Notes: generated from the sequence alone by a model not told the origin. A stretch of 64,000 bases of DNA from Pseudomaricurvus alcaniphilus (GCF_011440395.1 NZ_JAAOIX010000002.1:186001-250000); one strand, 5' to 3'; shown: positions 38,562-48,144, counted from the stretch's first letter. Numbers and translations: made by a program.

Positions 38562-39245
38562 TCATTGACCGTTCAACACATAACGCTGGAAAATTTCCTC
38601 TGCGCGACAACCTATTTCCGCGCTCAGCGGCCAATCCCCTGATTGCAGCAGCCGCTCAAACAACTGAAAATCCAGCCCCGCAGCGTAAGTATCGGCCACC
38701 GGTCGGTAACTGATATGCCAGGGCTCCGGCGCCACCCCACCCCGATCGCGATCATAGGGGCGAAAAAAGCCGCCGCACTCCCCCCTGGCAATCCGCTCTC
38801 CCAGCCAGCGACTGAAAGCGGCAAACGGCCCGTGAGAACCATATTCTGCCTCGGTCAACTGCAAGCGGTAATTCGCGTTTACGGCGGCGGCATCGTAAAC
38901 ATCAAAGTCAGTACCCCAGTGATGGCGCGACAACCCCGGCAACGCTGACCAGCGCAGGATCGCTTCCAGCTTCAGAGCATCGGTCAGCTGGCTCGGATCG
39001 AGCACAGCGCCGGCGGCGGAAATCAACTGGCGCTCGCCAGCAACTTTTTGCCGCCATATCAATAACTGTCGCTCGTAGCTGCGAAAACTGCTGGCAATTG
39101 CCAACTCGAAGCCCGCAGCACGAGCCATCTCACGCAGTTGCTGCAGTGGTCCCAGGGCCTGGCGATGCACCAGCCCCCCACTCCAGCAGGGCACCAGGTG
39201 GCGCTCGGTCTGGCCAGTCAATTCCTCGGCCGCGATTTCCGGCAT
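38562..39245 (-). CDS. M15-family D-Ala-D-Ala carboxypeptidase-like protein
   Basis: 227 residues. VanY/DacB-type zinc peptidase fold: SSFRSYERQLLIW, the metal-binding SRHHWGTDFDVYDAA (His and Asp ligands), SRWLGERIARGECGGFFRPY and the third ligand in PEPWHISYRP. Family members trim D-alanine from peptidoglycan peptides, normally outside the cytoplasm. No signal peptide or membrane anchor is visible at the N-terminus (MPEIAAEELTGQTERH), so it may be cytoplasmic or exported by another path. Stands alone between cysE and the TfoX-C gene. Confidence 0.87.
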   Translation of the reverse strand: MPEIAAEELTGQTERHLVPCWSGGLVHRQALGPLQQLREMARAAGFELAIASSFRSYERQLLIWRQKVAGERQLISAAGAVLDPSQLTDALKLEAILRWSALPGLSRHHWGTDFDVYDAAAVNANYRLQLTEAEYGSHGPFAAFSRWLGERIARGECGGFFRPYDRDRGGVAPEPWHISYRPVADTYAAGLDFQLFERLLQSGDWPLSAEIGCRAEEIFQRYVLNGQ

Positions 39246-39354
39246 AACTCCCTGCCCTTATTTGCCTAAACCCAATAAGCATGTATTATAGCTTGATGGT
39301 GGCCCCGGTAGCCAAACACCGGACTATAAAAATAATCTGTCAGGAACGACTGGG

Positions 39355-39639
39355 ATGACACAACGCCATAATGATTTGCTGGAGCTGAAAAACCTGGGCG
39401 CAGCCTCGGTAAACATCCTTCACGCCATCGGTGTCAACTGCCATGATGACCTCAAAAAGCTCGGCGCAGTGGAGGCCTACAGCCGCATCAAGGCCAGGGG
39501 CATTCAGGTATCCAAGGTCATGCTGTACGCGCTCGAGGGGGCCCTTATCGACATTCACTGGAATGACCTGGACCCGGAACTCAAGCAGCAACTGCTCGAC
39601 CAGGCCGAACACGCCAACACCAACCTCTCCGAGATCTGA
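39355..39639 (+). CDS. TfoX C-terminal-domain protein
   Basis: 94 residues. Matches the C-terminal helical domain of TfoX/Sxy: LLELKNLGAASVNILHAIGV, then DDLKKLGAVEAYSRIKARG and MLYALEGALIDIHWNDLD. The N-terminal TfoX domain is absent. TfoX/Sxy activates competence with CRP; what the isolated domain does is unknown. It stands as a single gene before htpX. Confidence 0.85.
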   Translation: MTQRHNDLLELKNLGAASVNILHAIGVNCHDDLKKLGAVEAYSRIKARGIQVSKVMLYALEGALIDIHWNDLDPELKQQLLDQAEHANTNLSEI

Positions 39640-39773
39640 TCCAGACCCAGCTGTCGCCAAGCCTCACCCGGACATGTAAAGAGTCCCCGCACAATTCTTT
39701 TTCCCGCAGCCATTGAATTTTTCCCAACGGCAACCATCTTAAGGACTGAAAATTTTCATTCAGGAGTTGTACT

Positions 39774-40661
39774 GTGCTGCGCATTGGCTTGTTTCTGTTA
39801 ACCAACCTGGCCGTTATTTTGGTGGCCAGCATTACCCTCAACCTGCTGGGCGTCGGCTCCTACCTGGATCGCAGCGGGGGATTGAATCTCAACAGCCTGC
39901 TGATCTTCTGTGCCGTGTTTGGTTTCAGCGGCTCGATCATCTCGCTGTTTTTGTCCAAATTTATGGCCAAAATGGGGACTCGCACGCAAATCATCGAACA
40001 GCCGCGCACCCCGGAAGAGCGCTGGCTGCTGGAGACGGTCCGCGATCTCAGCACCAAAGCCGGGATTAAAATGCCCGATGTGGGCATTTTCCCCGCCCAG
40101 GAGTCCAACGCATTTGCCACCGGCTGGAACCGCAACGCGGCCCTGGTCGCGGTCAGTGCCGGCCTGCTGCAACGCTTTGACAAGGAAGAGGTGCGCGCGG
40201 TACTGGCCCACGAAATCGGCCACGTTGCCAACGGCGACATGGTGACCCTGGCATTGATCCAGGGGGTGGTAAATACCTTTGTTATGTTCTTCGCCCGCAT
40301 TATCGGCCACACCGTGGACCGCGCTATCTTCAAGAGTGAGAACGGCCACGGTATAGGCTTTTATATCACGACGTTTGTGGCCGAGATGGTACTCGCAGTA
40401 CTGGCCTCCATTATTGTGATGAAATTTTCCCGCTACCGCGAGTTTCGCGCCGACCACGCCGGCGCCCAGCTGGCCGGCCGGGGTGCGATGATCAATGCCC
40501 TGCGGCGACTGCAAATGGAGGTCGAAGCCAAGGTGCCCAGCTCCATGCCTGACAGTATCTATGCGTTCGGCATCAGCGGCGGCTTCAAGCAGAATTTGTC
40601 GCGCCTGTTCTCCAGCCACCCGCCCCTGGAGGAGCGCATCAAAGCCCTGCAAAACAGCTGA
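39774..40661 (+). CDS. htpX: Heat-shock membrane protease HtpX
   Basis: 295 residues from a GTG at 39774, with AGGAG at good spacing. Inner-membrane zinc metalloprotease that removes damaged membrane proteins together with FtsH. Two N-terminal helices ([39 protein letters not shown]), catalytic HEIGH (146-150) in [14 protein letters not shown], two more helices, and the third zinc ligand region [16 protein letters not shown]-terminus [14 protein letters not shown] is a family hallmark. Confidence 0.96.
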   Translation: MLRIGLFLLTNLAVILVASITLNLLGVGSYLDRSGGLNLNSLLIFCAVFGFSGSIISLFLSKFMAKMGTRTQIIEQPRTPEERWLLETVRDLSTKAGIKMPDVGIFPAQESNAFATGWNRNAALVAVSAGLLQRFDKEEVRAVLAHEIGHVANGDMVTLALIQGVVNTFVMFFARIIGHTVDRAIFKSENGHGIGFYITTFVAEMVLAVLASIIVMKFSRYREFRADHAGAQLAGRGAMINALRRLQMEVEAKVPSSMPDSIYAFGISGGFKQNLSRLFSSHPPLEERIKALQNS

Positions 40662-40687
40662 GTCGCCGCCAGACCGGGAAATCAAGC

Positions 40688-41008
40688 GTGGAAAAACTGT
40701 GCCCGCTAGCCGCCATCGAAAACCTGCAGAGCAAAGGCTTCACCCTGCGCGGCACCAAATTTTTTATCGTCCGCCGCGGGAGCAGGGTGTTCGCCTACCA
40801 CAACTCCTGCCCCCATATGGGCGTCCCGCTGGAGTGGGTGGAGGACCGCTTTCTCGATTACTACGGCGAACTGATCCAGTGCTCCACCCACGGCGCGCTG
40901 TTTACTATTGAGCAGGGTCGCTGCATCTTCGGCCCCTGCAGCGGCCAGTCACTGCAACCGATCAAGCTGGAACTGCGCGATGAAAATATCTGGGTAGATC
41001 TGCCCTGA
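40688..41008 (+). CDS. Rieske [2Fe-2S] protein
   Basis: 106 residues from a GTG at 40688. Both cluster motifs are complete: C41-P-H43 in NSCPHMGVPL and C65-S-T-H68-G in IQCSTHGALF. A small free-standing ferredoxin of the nitrite-reductase small-subunit/NirD-like type. The reductase it serves is not next to it. It starts 26 bases after htpX, so cotranscription is possible. The sfsA gene converges on it. Confidence 0.87.
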   Translation: MEKLCPLAAIENLQSKGFTLRGTKFFIVRRGSRVFAYHNSCPHMGVPLEWVEDRFLDYYGELIQCSTHGALFTIEQGRCIFGPCSGQSLQPIKLELRDENIWVDLP

Positions 41009-41021
41009 ACATCGGCAGCCA

Positions 41022-41726
41022 TTACTGGATAAACGGCAGGGCCCGATCCAGCACGATTTCTGTCGGACCGAGCCGGGCCCCATAGGCCAACACTTCAACC
41101 CCGGCTGCCACCGCCTCACGCAATGCCGTGCTGTAGGCCGGGTCGATGTGCTCGGCAGCGGCGACACTGGTGATTGCCGAGTGCTGCACGCAGTAACACA
41201 ACACCGCCCGATGCCCGCGCGCCACCATCAGCATCAGTTCGCGCAAGTGTTTGGCGCCGCGACTGCTGACCGCGTCGGGGAACAAGCCGCGATCCCCGTC
41301 TTCACAGAGGGTGACGCTTTTTACTTCGACGTAACAATCCCCGCCCGCCCCGGACAGCAGTATGTCAATGCGACTGCGCTCCTCACCATAGCGCACCTCG
41401 GTGGCCAGCTCATTGTAGCCCTGCAGCTCGGTGATCACACCCGCCTCAATCGCCTCTACCACCAAGCCATTGGCGCGACCGGTATTGACACCCGCCAGGT
41501 CGCCCGCCGGCGTAGTGGCTATCTCCCAGGTATGGGGATATTTGCGCGCCGGATTGTCGGACCTTGAAAACCAGCAGGGACTGCCCTCAGCCAGACAGGC
41601 TCGCATAGAACCGGTATTGGGGCAGTGAATGGTAATCTCCTCGCCCCCGGGCAGACCCACATCCACCAGGAACCGCTTGTAGCGCCGCAGGAAGGTACCC
41701 TGCTGCAGCGGAGCTGAAAATTTCAT
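41022..41726 (-). CDS. sfsA: Sugar fermentation stimulation protein homolog SfsA
   Basis: 234 residues. Begins PLQQGTFLRRYKRFLVDV and contains VHCPNTGSM-type IHCPNTGSMRACLAEG, GRANGLVVEAIEAGVI, the nuclease-like core RIDILLSGAGGDCYVEVKSVTL with its D-ExK arrangement, and FPDAVSSRGAKHLREL. The fold resembles PD-(D/E)XK nucleases with DNA binding; the name comes from maltose gene effects in E. coli. sfsA next to dksA is common in gammaproteobacteria. Confidence 0.94.
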   Translation of the reverse strand: MKFSAPLQQGTFLRRYKRFLVDVGLPGGEEITIHCPNTGSMRACLAEGSPCWFSRSDNPARKYPHTWEIATTPAGDLAGVNTGRANGLVVEAIEAGVITELQGYNELATEVRYGEERSRIDILLSGAGGDCYVEVKSVTLCEDGDRGLFPDAVSSRGAKHLRELMLMVARGHRAVLCYCVQHSAITSVAAAEHIDPAYSTALREAVAAGVEVLAYGARLGPTEIVLDRALPFIQ

Positions 41727-41834
41727 CTATACTGACATCCATTGGTAATCTTGGCCGCACATTGTATGGTCTGGGAGAAAAAATGCACCCGCGGCGGGTT
41801 TAGGTTGAAAAATATGCCAGTTTGAGATATTTAG

Positions 41835-41863
41835 TTGACAGCACGGAAGCATAAGCGCAGTAT
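41835..41863 (+). promoter_or_regulatory. Possible dksA promoter
   Basis: Perfect TTGACA (41835-41840) with CAGTAT (41858-41863) 17 bases on. Strong -35, weak -10. It would give a leader of about 130 bases. Confidence 0.4.
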
Positions 41864-41998
41864 CCGCGCCCGCTTGGCATGAATAAAAACCGCCCCCGCG
41901 CCTACCGTCAAAACTCATGCTTTGGCGGGGTCACTTTGAAATTGGCGGTGCATGTCCCCAATTGTTATGAGTTTAGAGAAACAACGAGGCGTAAAGCG

Positions 41999-42442
41999 AT
42001 GCCCAATACCCAAAAACAAAACGCTAGCATCACGTTGCGTGGATTCACGCCCTACAAGGAAAAGCAGGGCGAAGAATACATGAGCGACGACCAGAAAGAG
42101 CATTTCCGCAAGCTGCTGGTAAACTGGAAATCCGACCTGATGCAAGAGGTAGACCGCACAGTCACCCACATGAAAGACGAGGCGGCCAACTTCCCCGACC
42201 CGGCCGATCGCGCCAGTCAGGAAGAAGAATTCAGCCTGGAACTGCGCACTCGCGACCGCGAGCGCAAGCTGATCAAGAAGATTGACAGCACCCTCGAGCT
42301 GATTGAAAACGACGATTACGGCTACTGCGACACCTGCGGTGTCGAAATCGGTATTCGTCGACTGGAAGCGCGGCCCACCGCCACCCAGTGCATCGACTGC
42401 AAGACACTCGATGAAATCAAAGAGCGGCAAGTCGGCGGCTAA
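41999..42442 (+). CDS. dksA: RNA polymerase-binding transcription factor DksA
   Basis: 147 residues from the ATG at 41999 with GAGG upstream; an in-frame extension to 41879 has no family support. Binds the RNA polymerase secondary channel and works with ppGpp to tune rRNA and amino-acid promoters. Coiled-coil with acidic tip DEAANFPDPADRASQEEEF; four-cysteine zinc finger CDTCGVEIG and QCIDCKT. gluQ follows after 45 bases, the widespread dksA-gluQ pair. Confidence 0.97.
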   Translation: MPNTQKQNASITLRGFTPYKEKQGEEYMSDDQKEHFRKLLVNWKSDLMQEVDRTVTHMKDEAANFPDPADRASQEEEFSLELRTRDRERKLIKKIDSTLELIENDDYGYCDTCGVEIGIRRLEARPTATQCIDCKTLDEIKERQVGG

Positions 42443-42487
42443 ACAGCGCCCCAGGATGCCAGCCCGGGCATCTTGCACTCTCGCCCC

Positions 42488-43387
42488 GTGAGTTCTCTTT
42501 CCAGCCCTCCCTACACCGGTCGATTTGCACCCTCGCCCACTGGCGAACTCCACCAGGGTTCGCTATTTACCGCGCTCGCCAGCTATCTGGATGCCCGTCA
42601 CTGCGACGGCCGCTGGCTGGTGCGCATGGAAGACCTCGACCCGCCGCGGGAACAGCCCGGTGCAGCCAGTGCCATTCTCTGCGCCCTCGAGGCCCATCAG
42701 CTGTACTGGGACGGCGAGGTCATGTATCAAAGCCAGCGTCTTGCGGCCTACAGTGAGGCCCTGGCGCAGCTGACCCGCGCCGGCCATACCTATCCGTGCA
42801 GCTGCAGCCGCCAGCGCCTGAAAGGCCTCAGCGCCTATGACGGCCACTGCCGCCAACATCCCCCGGGCAACAAAACCTGCGCGCTGCGGCTGCGCATTCC
42901 CGCCGGCGAAGCGGGCCTGGAACACTACCGGGACCTGTGGCGAGGTGAGCAGCGGCAGCAGCTGCAGACTTATCCGGGCGACTTTGTCATCAAGCGCAAG
43001 GACGGTCTCTACGCCTATCAACTGGCGGTGGTAGTGGACGACATCGCCCAGGGCATCAGCCACATAATCCGCGGTGGCGACCTGCTCGACTCCGCACTGC
43101 GTCAGCGCCTGCTATTCCGTCTGCTGGGCGCCAACGCGCCGGTCATGGGACACCTGCCCATACTGGTCAACGGCGCCGGCCAAAAACTCAGCAAGCAGAG
43201 CTTTGCCACCCCGCTCGACAACAAGCGCGCCGCTGCCAACATGGAGCAAGCACTGGGGCAGCTGGGCCTGCCTCTGCCGGCCGAGCTGCACGGTGCCCCC
43301 TGTGACGAGCAGCTGCAATGGGCCAGCGCACACTGGCGACGCGCACGCCTGCCAACCGCCGCACACATTCAGGTTGGCACTGCCTGA
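42488..43387 (+). CDS. gluQ: Glutamyl-Q tRNA(Asp) synthetase
   Basis: 299 residues from the GTG at 42488; a TTG five codons earlier is in frame and also possible, and no strong ribosome site is seen for either. Attaches glutamate to queuosine in tRNA(Asp). Class I synthetase core with YTGRFAPSPTGELHQGSL (HIGH region), the zinc-binding YPCSCSRQRL, and the KMSKS-like QKLSKQ. The anticodon-binding domain of GltX is missing, as expected. Co-located with dksA. Confidence 0.94.
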   Translation: MSSLSSPPYTGRFAPSPTGELHQGSLFTALASYLDARHCDGRWLVRMEDLDPPREQPGAASAILCALEAHQLYWDGEVMYQSQRLAAYSEALAQLTRAGHTYPCSCSRQRLKGLSAYDGHCRQHPPGNKTCALRLRIPAGEAGLEHYRDLWRGEQRQQLQTYPGDFVIKRKDGLYAYQLAVVVDDIAQGISHIIRGGDLLDSALRQRLLFRLLGANAPVMGHLPILVNGAGQKLSKQSFATPLDNKRAAANMEQALGQLGLPLPAELHGAPCDEQLQWASAHWRRARLPTAAHIQVGTA

Positions 43388-43435
43388 CGAGTTGAGTACC
43401 ATCGGCAAGGTCTACCACTACCCGCCTCTTGCCCG

Positions 43436-43612
43436 ATGCATAATCAACGCCTGTTACTGCTGCTCCTGCTGGTCACCTACATCTACCTGCCGACTCTGCT
43501 GGGCTGGATGACCAACCCCGAGGGCGGCTGGTATCGACCTTTCATCATCTGGGTAATGCTGATTGCCGCCGCTTTTATTGTGCAGAAGAGAAATCGCTCT
43601 AATGGCATTTAG
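43436..43612 (+). CDS. cbrX: Small two-helix membrane protein overlapping cbrA (CbrX-like)
   Basis: 58 residues. Two predicted membrane helices: RLLLLLLLVTYIYLPTLL and FIIWVMLIAAAFIV, joined by GWMTNPEGGWYRP and ending in a basic tail. Its stop lies 11 bases inside cbrA, in a different frame, so translation of cbrA is probably coupled to it. A small gene in exactly this position is known before cbrA in Pseudomonas (called cbrX, recalled from the literature). It is too short to have been found as a long frame. Confidence 0.75.
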   Translation: MHNQRLLLLLLLVTYIYLPTLLGWMTNPEGGWYRPFIIWVMLIAAAFIVQKRNRSNGI

Positions 43613-46592
43613 TCTGGCGCAGATCTCCCTCCTTTTCGTTCTCTATCTATCACTGCTCTACGGGATTGCCTACAGCGCCGACAAAGGCCTGATCCCGGCC
43701 AGCATCACCCACAGCCCGCTGGTGATGGTGCTGTCGCTGGGAATTTTCGCCAGTGCCTGGACCTACTACGGGGTCGTCGATCTCGCCTTCCAGTTCGGCT
43801 ACGGCGCCCTGGCCTACTACCTGGGCGCCGGCGCACTGTTCCTGTTTGCGCCGCTGCTGCTCACCCCCATGGCCATCCTCGCCTGCCGCTTCCAGATCAA
43901 CAACATCGCCGACCTGATGGTGTTTCGCTATCACAGCCTCAAAGCCGGTCGCCTGGTAACCGCCTGCATGGCACTGATCTTTTTGCCATTGATGGTGCTG
44001 CAGTTACAGGCCGTGGCCGACACCATGCAAATCCTCACTCAAAACAGCGCCGCCGACACCTCCCGAGCACTGGCCGGGCTCAGCTACCGGGAAACCCTGG
44101 CCCTGCTGTTCTGTTTTATCCTCGCCGGATTTACCCTTGCCTTCGGCGGCAGGCGGGAAACCTCCAACGGCCTGGTGGTGGCCATGGCGTTTGAAAGCCT
44201 GTTCAAAATCGGGGCCCTGTTCACCATTGGCGGCCTCGCCCTGTACGGGGTATTCGGCGGCTTCAACGGGCTGGATCAATGGCTGCTGGAACACCCGGAA
44301 AACCTCGAACTGCTGCACAACCCGATCAAGGACAACTCCGCCAACGCCTTGCTGCTGGTATTTCTCGGCTGCGGCATCGCCATGCCCCACATCTTTAACG
44401 TCAGCCGCTCCGAGGCCCAGGTGCGGCAAATCAGCGGCACCATCAGCTGGGTTTTCCCGCTGTTGCTGCTGCTTCTGGCGCTGCCCATATTCCCCATACT
44501 CTGGGCCGGCTTTGCCATTGACGTGCCCCTGCCAGCCCAATATTTTACCCTCGGCGTACCGATGCAGCTGCGCTCCGAAAGCCTGACCCTGCTGGCTTTT
44601 CTCGGCGGCCTGTCGGCGGCCTCAGTCGCCATGATTGCCCTGTGCCTGGCACTGGCCTCCATGATCCTCAACCACTGGCTTATCCCGATCACCGGCTTTG
44701 GACGCCGCGCCCTGCACCGACAGCTGTTTTGGCTGCGCGGCGCCATTGTGTTGCTGATGTTTACCAGCGGCTTCCTGTTTTACAAAGTACTCAACAATAA
44801 TTTTAGCCTCACCGACCTGGCACTCCTCGCCTTTATCGAGTCGCTGCAGCTGTTACCGGGGGTTCTGGCGGTCAATTACTGGCCCAAGGCCAATAGCCGG
44901 GGTTTCCTGGCCGGCCTCGGGCTCGGTACCGGCCTGTGGCTGGTGGGCCTGGTGCTCCCCGCCATTACGGATACGCAAGCCCTGTATATCCCGGGGCTGG
45001 ACACGAGCGTGCCGCTCGGTATCGACTACTGGAGCGAAATCACCACCGTTAGCATCACCCTCAACACGCTGGTGTTTGCCCTGATCTCGCTGTTCACCCG
45101 CAGCACAGCCGGCGAACGCTACAGCGCCGAACTCAGCGCCGAAGAGGAGCTCAGCCACCCGTTGCGAATGATCCTGCAGGTCCACAGCGCTGAGGATTTT
45201 GCCGAGCGCCTCAGCGAAAGCCTGGGGCCGAGCATGGCCAACCAGGAAGTCCGCCGCGCCCTCAAGGAGCTGCAGATCAGCGAGAACGAACGGCGGCCCT
45301 ACACCTTGCGCCGGTTGCGCAACAAGCTCGAGGCCAACCTGTCCGGCCTTATTGGCACCGCCGTTGCCAAGGAGGTACTCGACAAGCAGCTGCCCTACCA
45401 TTTGCCGGAAGAGACCAATGGCACCACCACCGACATCAATTTGATTGAGAACCGGCTGCGGCAATATCGCAGCCATTTGACCGGGTTGGCCGCCGAGCTC
45501 AACAACCTGCGTCTCTACCACCGCAACACCCTCGAAGAGCTGCCCCTGGCGGCTTGCTCGCTGGGGCAGAATAACGAAATCCTGATGTGGAACTTCGCCA
45601 TGGAAAAGCTCACCGGGGTCGCCGCCGAAACCGTGGTGGGCTCTTACCTGAGCAGCCTCTACGGCCCCTGGATTCGCCTGCTGGCCGACTTTTCCGACAG
45701 CCCTCACCACCACTTGCACAAGGAGCAAATTGAAATCGATGGGCGCCTGCACTGGATCAGCCTGCACAAAGCCAGTATTCACGGCCCTGCGGCGGACATT
45801 GCCGACGGTCAAATCATCCTGCTGGAGGACATGACCGAAATCCAGCTGCTGGAGCGGGAACTCATGCACACCGAGCGGCTGGCTTCCGTCGGTCGCCTGG
45901 CGGCCGGCGTCGCCCATGAAATCGGCAACCCCATCACCGGTATTGCCTGCCTGGCACAGAACCTGCGCTACGAAACCGATGACCCGGAGGCGACCCTGGA
46001 AACCGCCGACCAGATTCTCAGCCAGACCGATCGGGTCAGCCGCATCGTGCACTCACTGGTGAGCTTTTCCCACTCCGGGCAGTCTTCCCGGATCGAGTAC
46101 CTGCCGGTGCAGCTGCGCGACTGCGCCAACGAAGCGCTGCAACTGCTGGCGCTGCAAAAAGATGAGAAACAAGTGAATATTCGCAACCTCATCGATGCCG
46201 GCGTGGCCCTCAAGGCGGACCCGCAAAAATTGATCCAGGTCTTTATCAATTTGCTGTCAAACGCCCGCGATGCCAGCCCCGGAGGCAGCGAAATCCGGAT
46301 AACCGCCGCCTGCGAGGGAGGCCAGGTAACCTTTAACGTGATCGACGAAGGTAGCGGCATTCCAACGGAGGACCAGGAACGGGTACTGGAACCGTTCTAC
46401 ACCACCAAGGACCCGGGCCAGGGCACCGGACTGGGGCTGGCTCTGGTGTACAGCATTGTGGAGGAGCACAAAGGTCAAATCGAAGTGATCAGCCCGCCGC
46501 CAGAACAGTCTCGCGGCACACAAATATCCATTAAATTGCCATTAAACCTTGAAACTGAAGTGGACACAGGTAACACTAGCAGTGTGATTTAG
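43602..46592 (+). CDS. cbrA: Sensor histidine kinase CbrA (SLC5-transporter fusion)
   Basis: 996 residues from the ATG at 43602 (MAFSLAQISLLFVLYLSLLY). An extension to 43563 is unsupported. The first ~500 residues form a many-helix sodium/solute-symporter domain (PutP-like), followed by a linker, a PAS domain near 640-760 (LPLAACSLGQNNEILMWNFA), and the kinase: H-box GVAHEIGNPITGI with phospho-acceptor H772, N-box NLLSNARDASPGG, and G-boxes DEGSGIP and GTGLGLALVYS. It phosphorylates CbrB in control of carbon/nitrogen balance; histidine is a reported ligand in Pseudomonas. cbrB follows after 22 bases. Confidence 0.95.
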   Translation: MAFSLAQISLLFVLYLSLLYGIAYSADKGLIPASITHSPLVMVLSLGIFASAWTYYGVVDLAFQFGYGALAYYLGAGALFLFAPLLLTPMAILACRFQINNIADLMVFRYHSLKAGRLVTACMALIFLPLMVLQLQAVADTMQILTQNSAADTSRALAGLSYRETLALLFCFILAGFTLAFGGRRETSNGLVVAMAFESLFKIGALFTIGGLALYGVFGGFNGLDQWLLEHPENLELLHNPIKDNSANALLLVFLGCGIAMPHIFNVSRSEAQVRQISGTISWVFPLLLLLLALPIFPILWAGFAIDVPLPAQYFTLGVPMQLRSESLTLLAFLGGLSAASVAMIALCLALASMILNHWLIPITGFGRRALHRQLFWLRGAIVLLMFTSGFLFYKVLNNNFSLTDLALLAFIESLQLLPGVLAVNYWPKANSRGFLAGLGLGTGLWLVGLVLPAITDTQALYIPGLDTSVPLGIDYWSEITTVSITLNTLVFALISLFTRSTAGERYSAELSAEEELSHPLRMILQVHSAEDFAERLSESLGPSMANQEVRRALKELQISENERRPYTLRRLRNKLEANLSGLIGTAVAKEVLDKQLPYHLPEETNGTTTDINLIENRLRQYRSHLTGLAAELNNLRLYHRNTLEELPLAACSLGQNNEILMWNFAMEKLTGVAAETVVGSYLSSLYGPWIRLLADFSDSPHHHLHKEQIEIDGRLHWISLHKASIHGPAADIADGQIILLEDMTEIQLLERELMHTERLASVGRLAAGVAHEIGNPITGIACLAQNLRYETDDPEATLETADQILSQTDRVSRIVHSLVSFSHSGQSSRIEYLPVQLRDCANEALQLLALQKDEKQVNIRNLIDAGVALKADPQKLIQVFINLLSNARDASPGGSEIRITAACEGGQVTFNVIDEGSGIPTEDQERVLEPFYTTKDPGQGTGLGLALVYSIVEEHKGQIEVISPPPEQSRGTQISIKLPLNLETEVDTGNTSSVI

Positions 46593-46614
46593 TAACAAAC
46601 AAATCAAAGGAATT

Positions 46615-48030
46615 ATGAGCCATATACTCGTTGTTGAAGACGAAGCTATTATCCGCACCGCCCTGCGCAAACTGCTAGAACGCAATAAGTACAGTGTCAA
46701 TGAGGCCAGCTCGGTCAAGGAAGCGACCAGCCGCCACGATCTCAGTCGCTACGATCTGATCATTAGCGACCTGCGCCTGCCCGGGGCGCCCGGCACCGAC
46801 CTGATCAAGCTCGCCGGGGAGACTCCGGTGCTGATCATGACCAGTTACGCCAGCCTGCGTTCGGCTGTGGATTCCATGCGCATGGGCGCGGTGGACTACA
46901 TCGCCAAACCCTTTGATCACGACGAGATGATTACCGCGGTCAAGCGCATCATCGGTAAATCCAGTAAAATCCAGGCGCAAGCCAAGCCCTCCAGCCAGTA
47001 CAGTGGCTTGCAGATTCCCGGCATGATCGGCTCCAGCGCCACCATGAAAAACCTCTACAGCCGCATTCACAAAGTGGCACCCACGGCGGCCACCGTGCTC
47101 GTGAACGGGGAGACAGGAACCGGCAAGGAATTGGTCGCCAAGGCCATCCACAACGCCAGCCCCCGCCACCACAAACCCATGATTTCAGTCAACTGCGCCG
47201 CCATTCCGGAGACCCTGATCGAATCCGAACTGTTTGGCCATGAGAAGGGCGCCTTTACCGGCGCCGCCAGCAAAAGTGAAGGCCTGGTCGCCGCTGCCGA
47301 CGGCGGCACGCTGTTCCTGGATGAGATTGGCGAGCTGCCACTGGAAGCCCAGGCCCGTCTGCTGCGAGTGCTGCAGGAGGGCGAGGTGCGACCCATCGGC
47401 TCAGTGGAGTCGAAGAAGGTGGATGTGCGGCTGATTGCGGCGACCCACCGCAACCTGGTGCAACTGTGCCGGGAGGGACGCTTTCGCGAAGACCTCTATT
47501 ACCGCATCAATGTGGTCCAGCTGACCCTGCCCCCGCTGCGCGACCGGGGCAAGGACATTATCGCCCTGGCGGAAAGCCTGCTGGAGCGTTTTTGCAGGGA
47601 GATGGGCAAACGCACCCTGCGCCTGACCCCGGAAGCCATTCAATCGATTACCACCTATACCTGGCCGGGCAACGTCCGCGAACTGGAAAATGCCATCCAG
47701 CGCGCCGTCATACTCTGTGACGACGAAAAGGAAATTGGCCACAAATTACTGTCCATCGATCTCGACCTGGTCGAGATCAATCGCGACCGGGAGGAGATCA
47801 TCGAGGCCGTGCAGCGCCACCAGAGTGCAAACCGCGCCACCCATATCCACAAATCTCCCGAACCCAAGGAAGACCTGTCGCTGGAGGATTACTTCCAGCG
47901 CTTCGTGCTGGAACACCAGGACACCATGAGCGAAACCGAACTGGCCCACAAACTTGGGGTCAGTCGCAAGTGCCTGTGGGAGCGACGCCAGAAGCTGGGA
48001 ATACCACGCAAGAAAACCGCCAGCAAGTAA
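46615..48030 (+). CDS. cbrB: Sigma-54-dependent response regulator CbrB
   Basis: 471 residues, NtrC class. Receiver domain with phospho-acceptor D52 (LIISDLRLPG); AAA+ domain with Walker A GETGTGKE near 165, the sigma-54 contact loop GAFTGA near 212, and ATHRNLVQLCREGRFREDLYYR; C-terminal Fis-type helix-turn-helix (MSETELAHKLGVSRKCLWER). With CbrA it activates sigma-54 promoters when preferred carbon runs short. The best target is directly downstream: a sigma-54 promoter and palindromic sites in front of a CrcZ-like RNA. Confidence 0.96.
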   Translation: MSHILVVEDEAIIRTALRKLLERNKYSVNEASSVKEATSRHDLSRYDLIISDLRLPGAPGTDLIKLAGETPVLIMTSYASLRSAVDSMRMGAVDYIAKPFDHDEMITAVKRIIGKSSKIQAQAKPSSQYSGLQIPGMIGSSATMKNLYSRIHKVAPTAATVLVNGETGTGKELVAKAIHNASPRHHKPMISVNCAAIPETLIESELFGHEKGAFTGAASKSEGLVAAADGGTLFLDEIGELPLEAQARLLRVLQEGEVRPIGSVESKKVDVRLIAATHRNLVQLCREGRFREDLYYRINVVQLTLPPLRDRGKDIIALAESLLERFCREMGKRTLRLTPEAIQSITTYTWPGNVRELENAIQRAVILCDDEKEIGHKLLSIDLDLVEINRDREEIIEAVQRHQSANRATHIHKSPEPKEDLSLEDYFQRFVLEHQDTMSETELAHKLGVSRKCLWERRQKLGIPRKKTASK

Positions 48031-48099
48031 AGCGGCCCCCTTCTTTTCCCTCTGCACACAGCCGTCGCCTGCTGGCGACGACCAACCTCCGCGACGACT

Positions 48100-48144
48100 C
48101 TATACCTGGCACTTCTATACCTGGCACTTCTATACCTGGCACTT
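48100..48144. repeat. 15-bp perfect tandem repeat between cbrB and crcZ
   Basis: Three identical copies of CTATACCTGGCACTT at 48100, 48115 and 48130. Each carries TGGCAC, as in a sigma-54 -24 box, but no -12 partner at the right spacing. Not in any credible gene. Confidence 0.92.

Noticed and set aside
44853-46052. 399-codon minus-strand frame
   Set aside because: Shadow of the cbrA kinase region.
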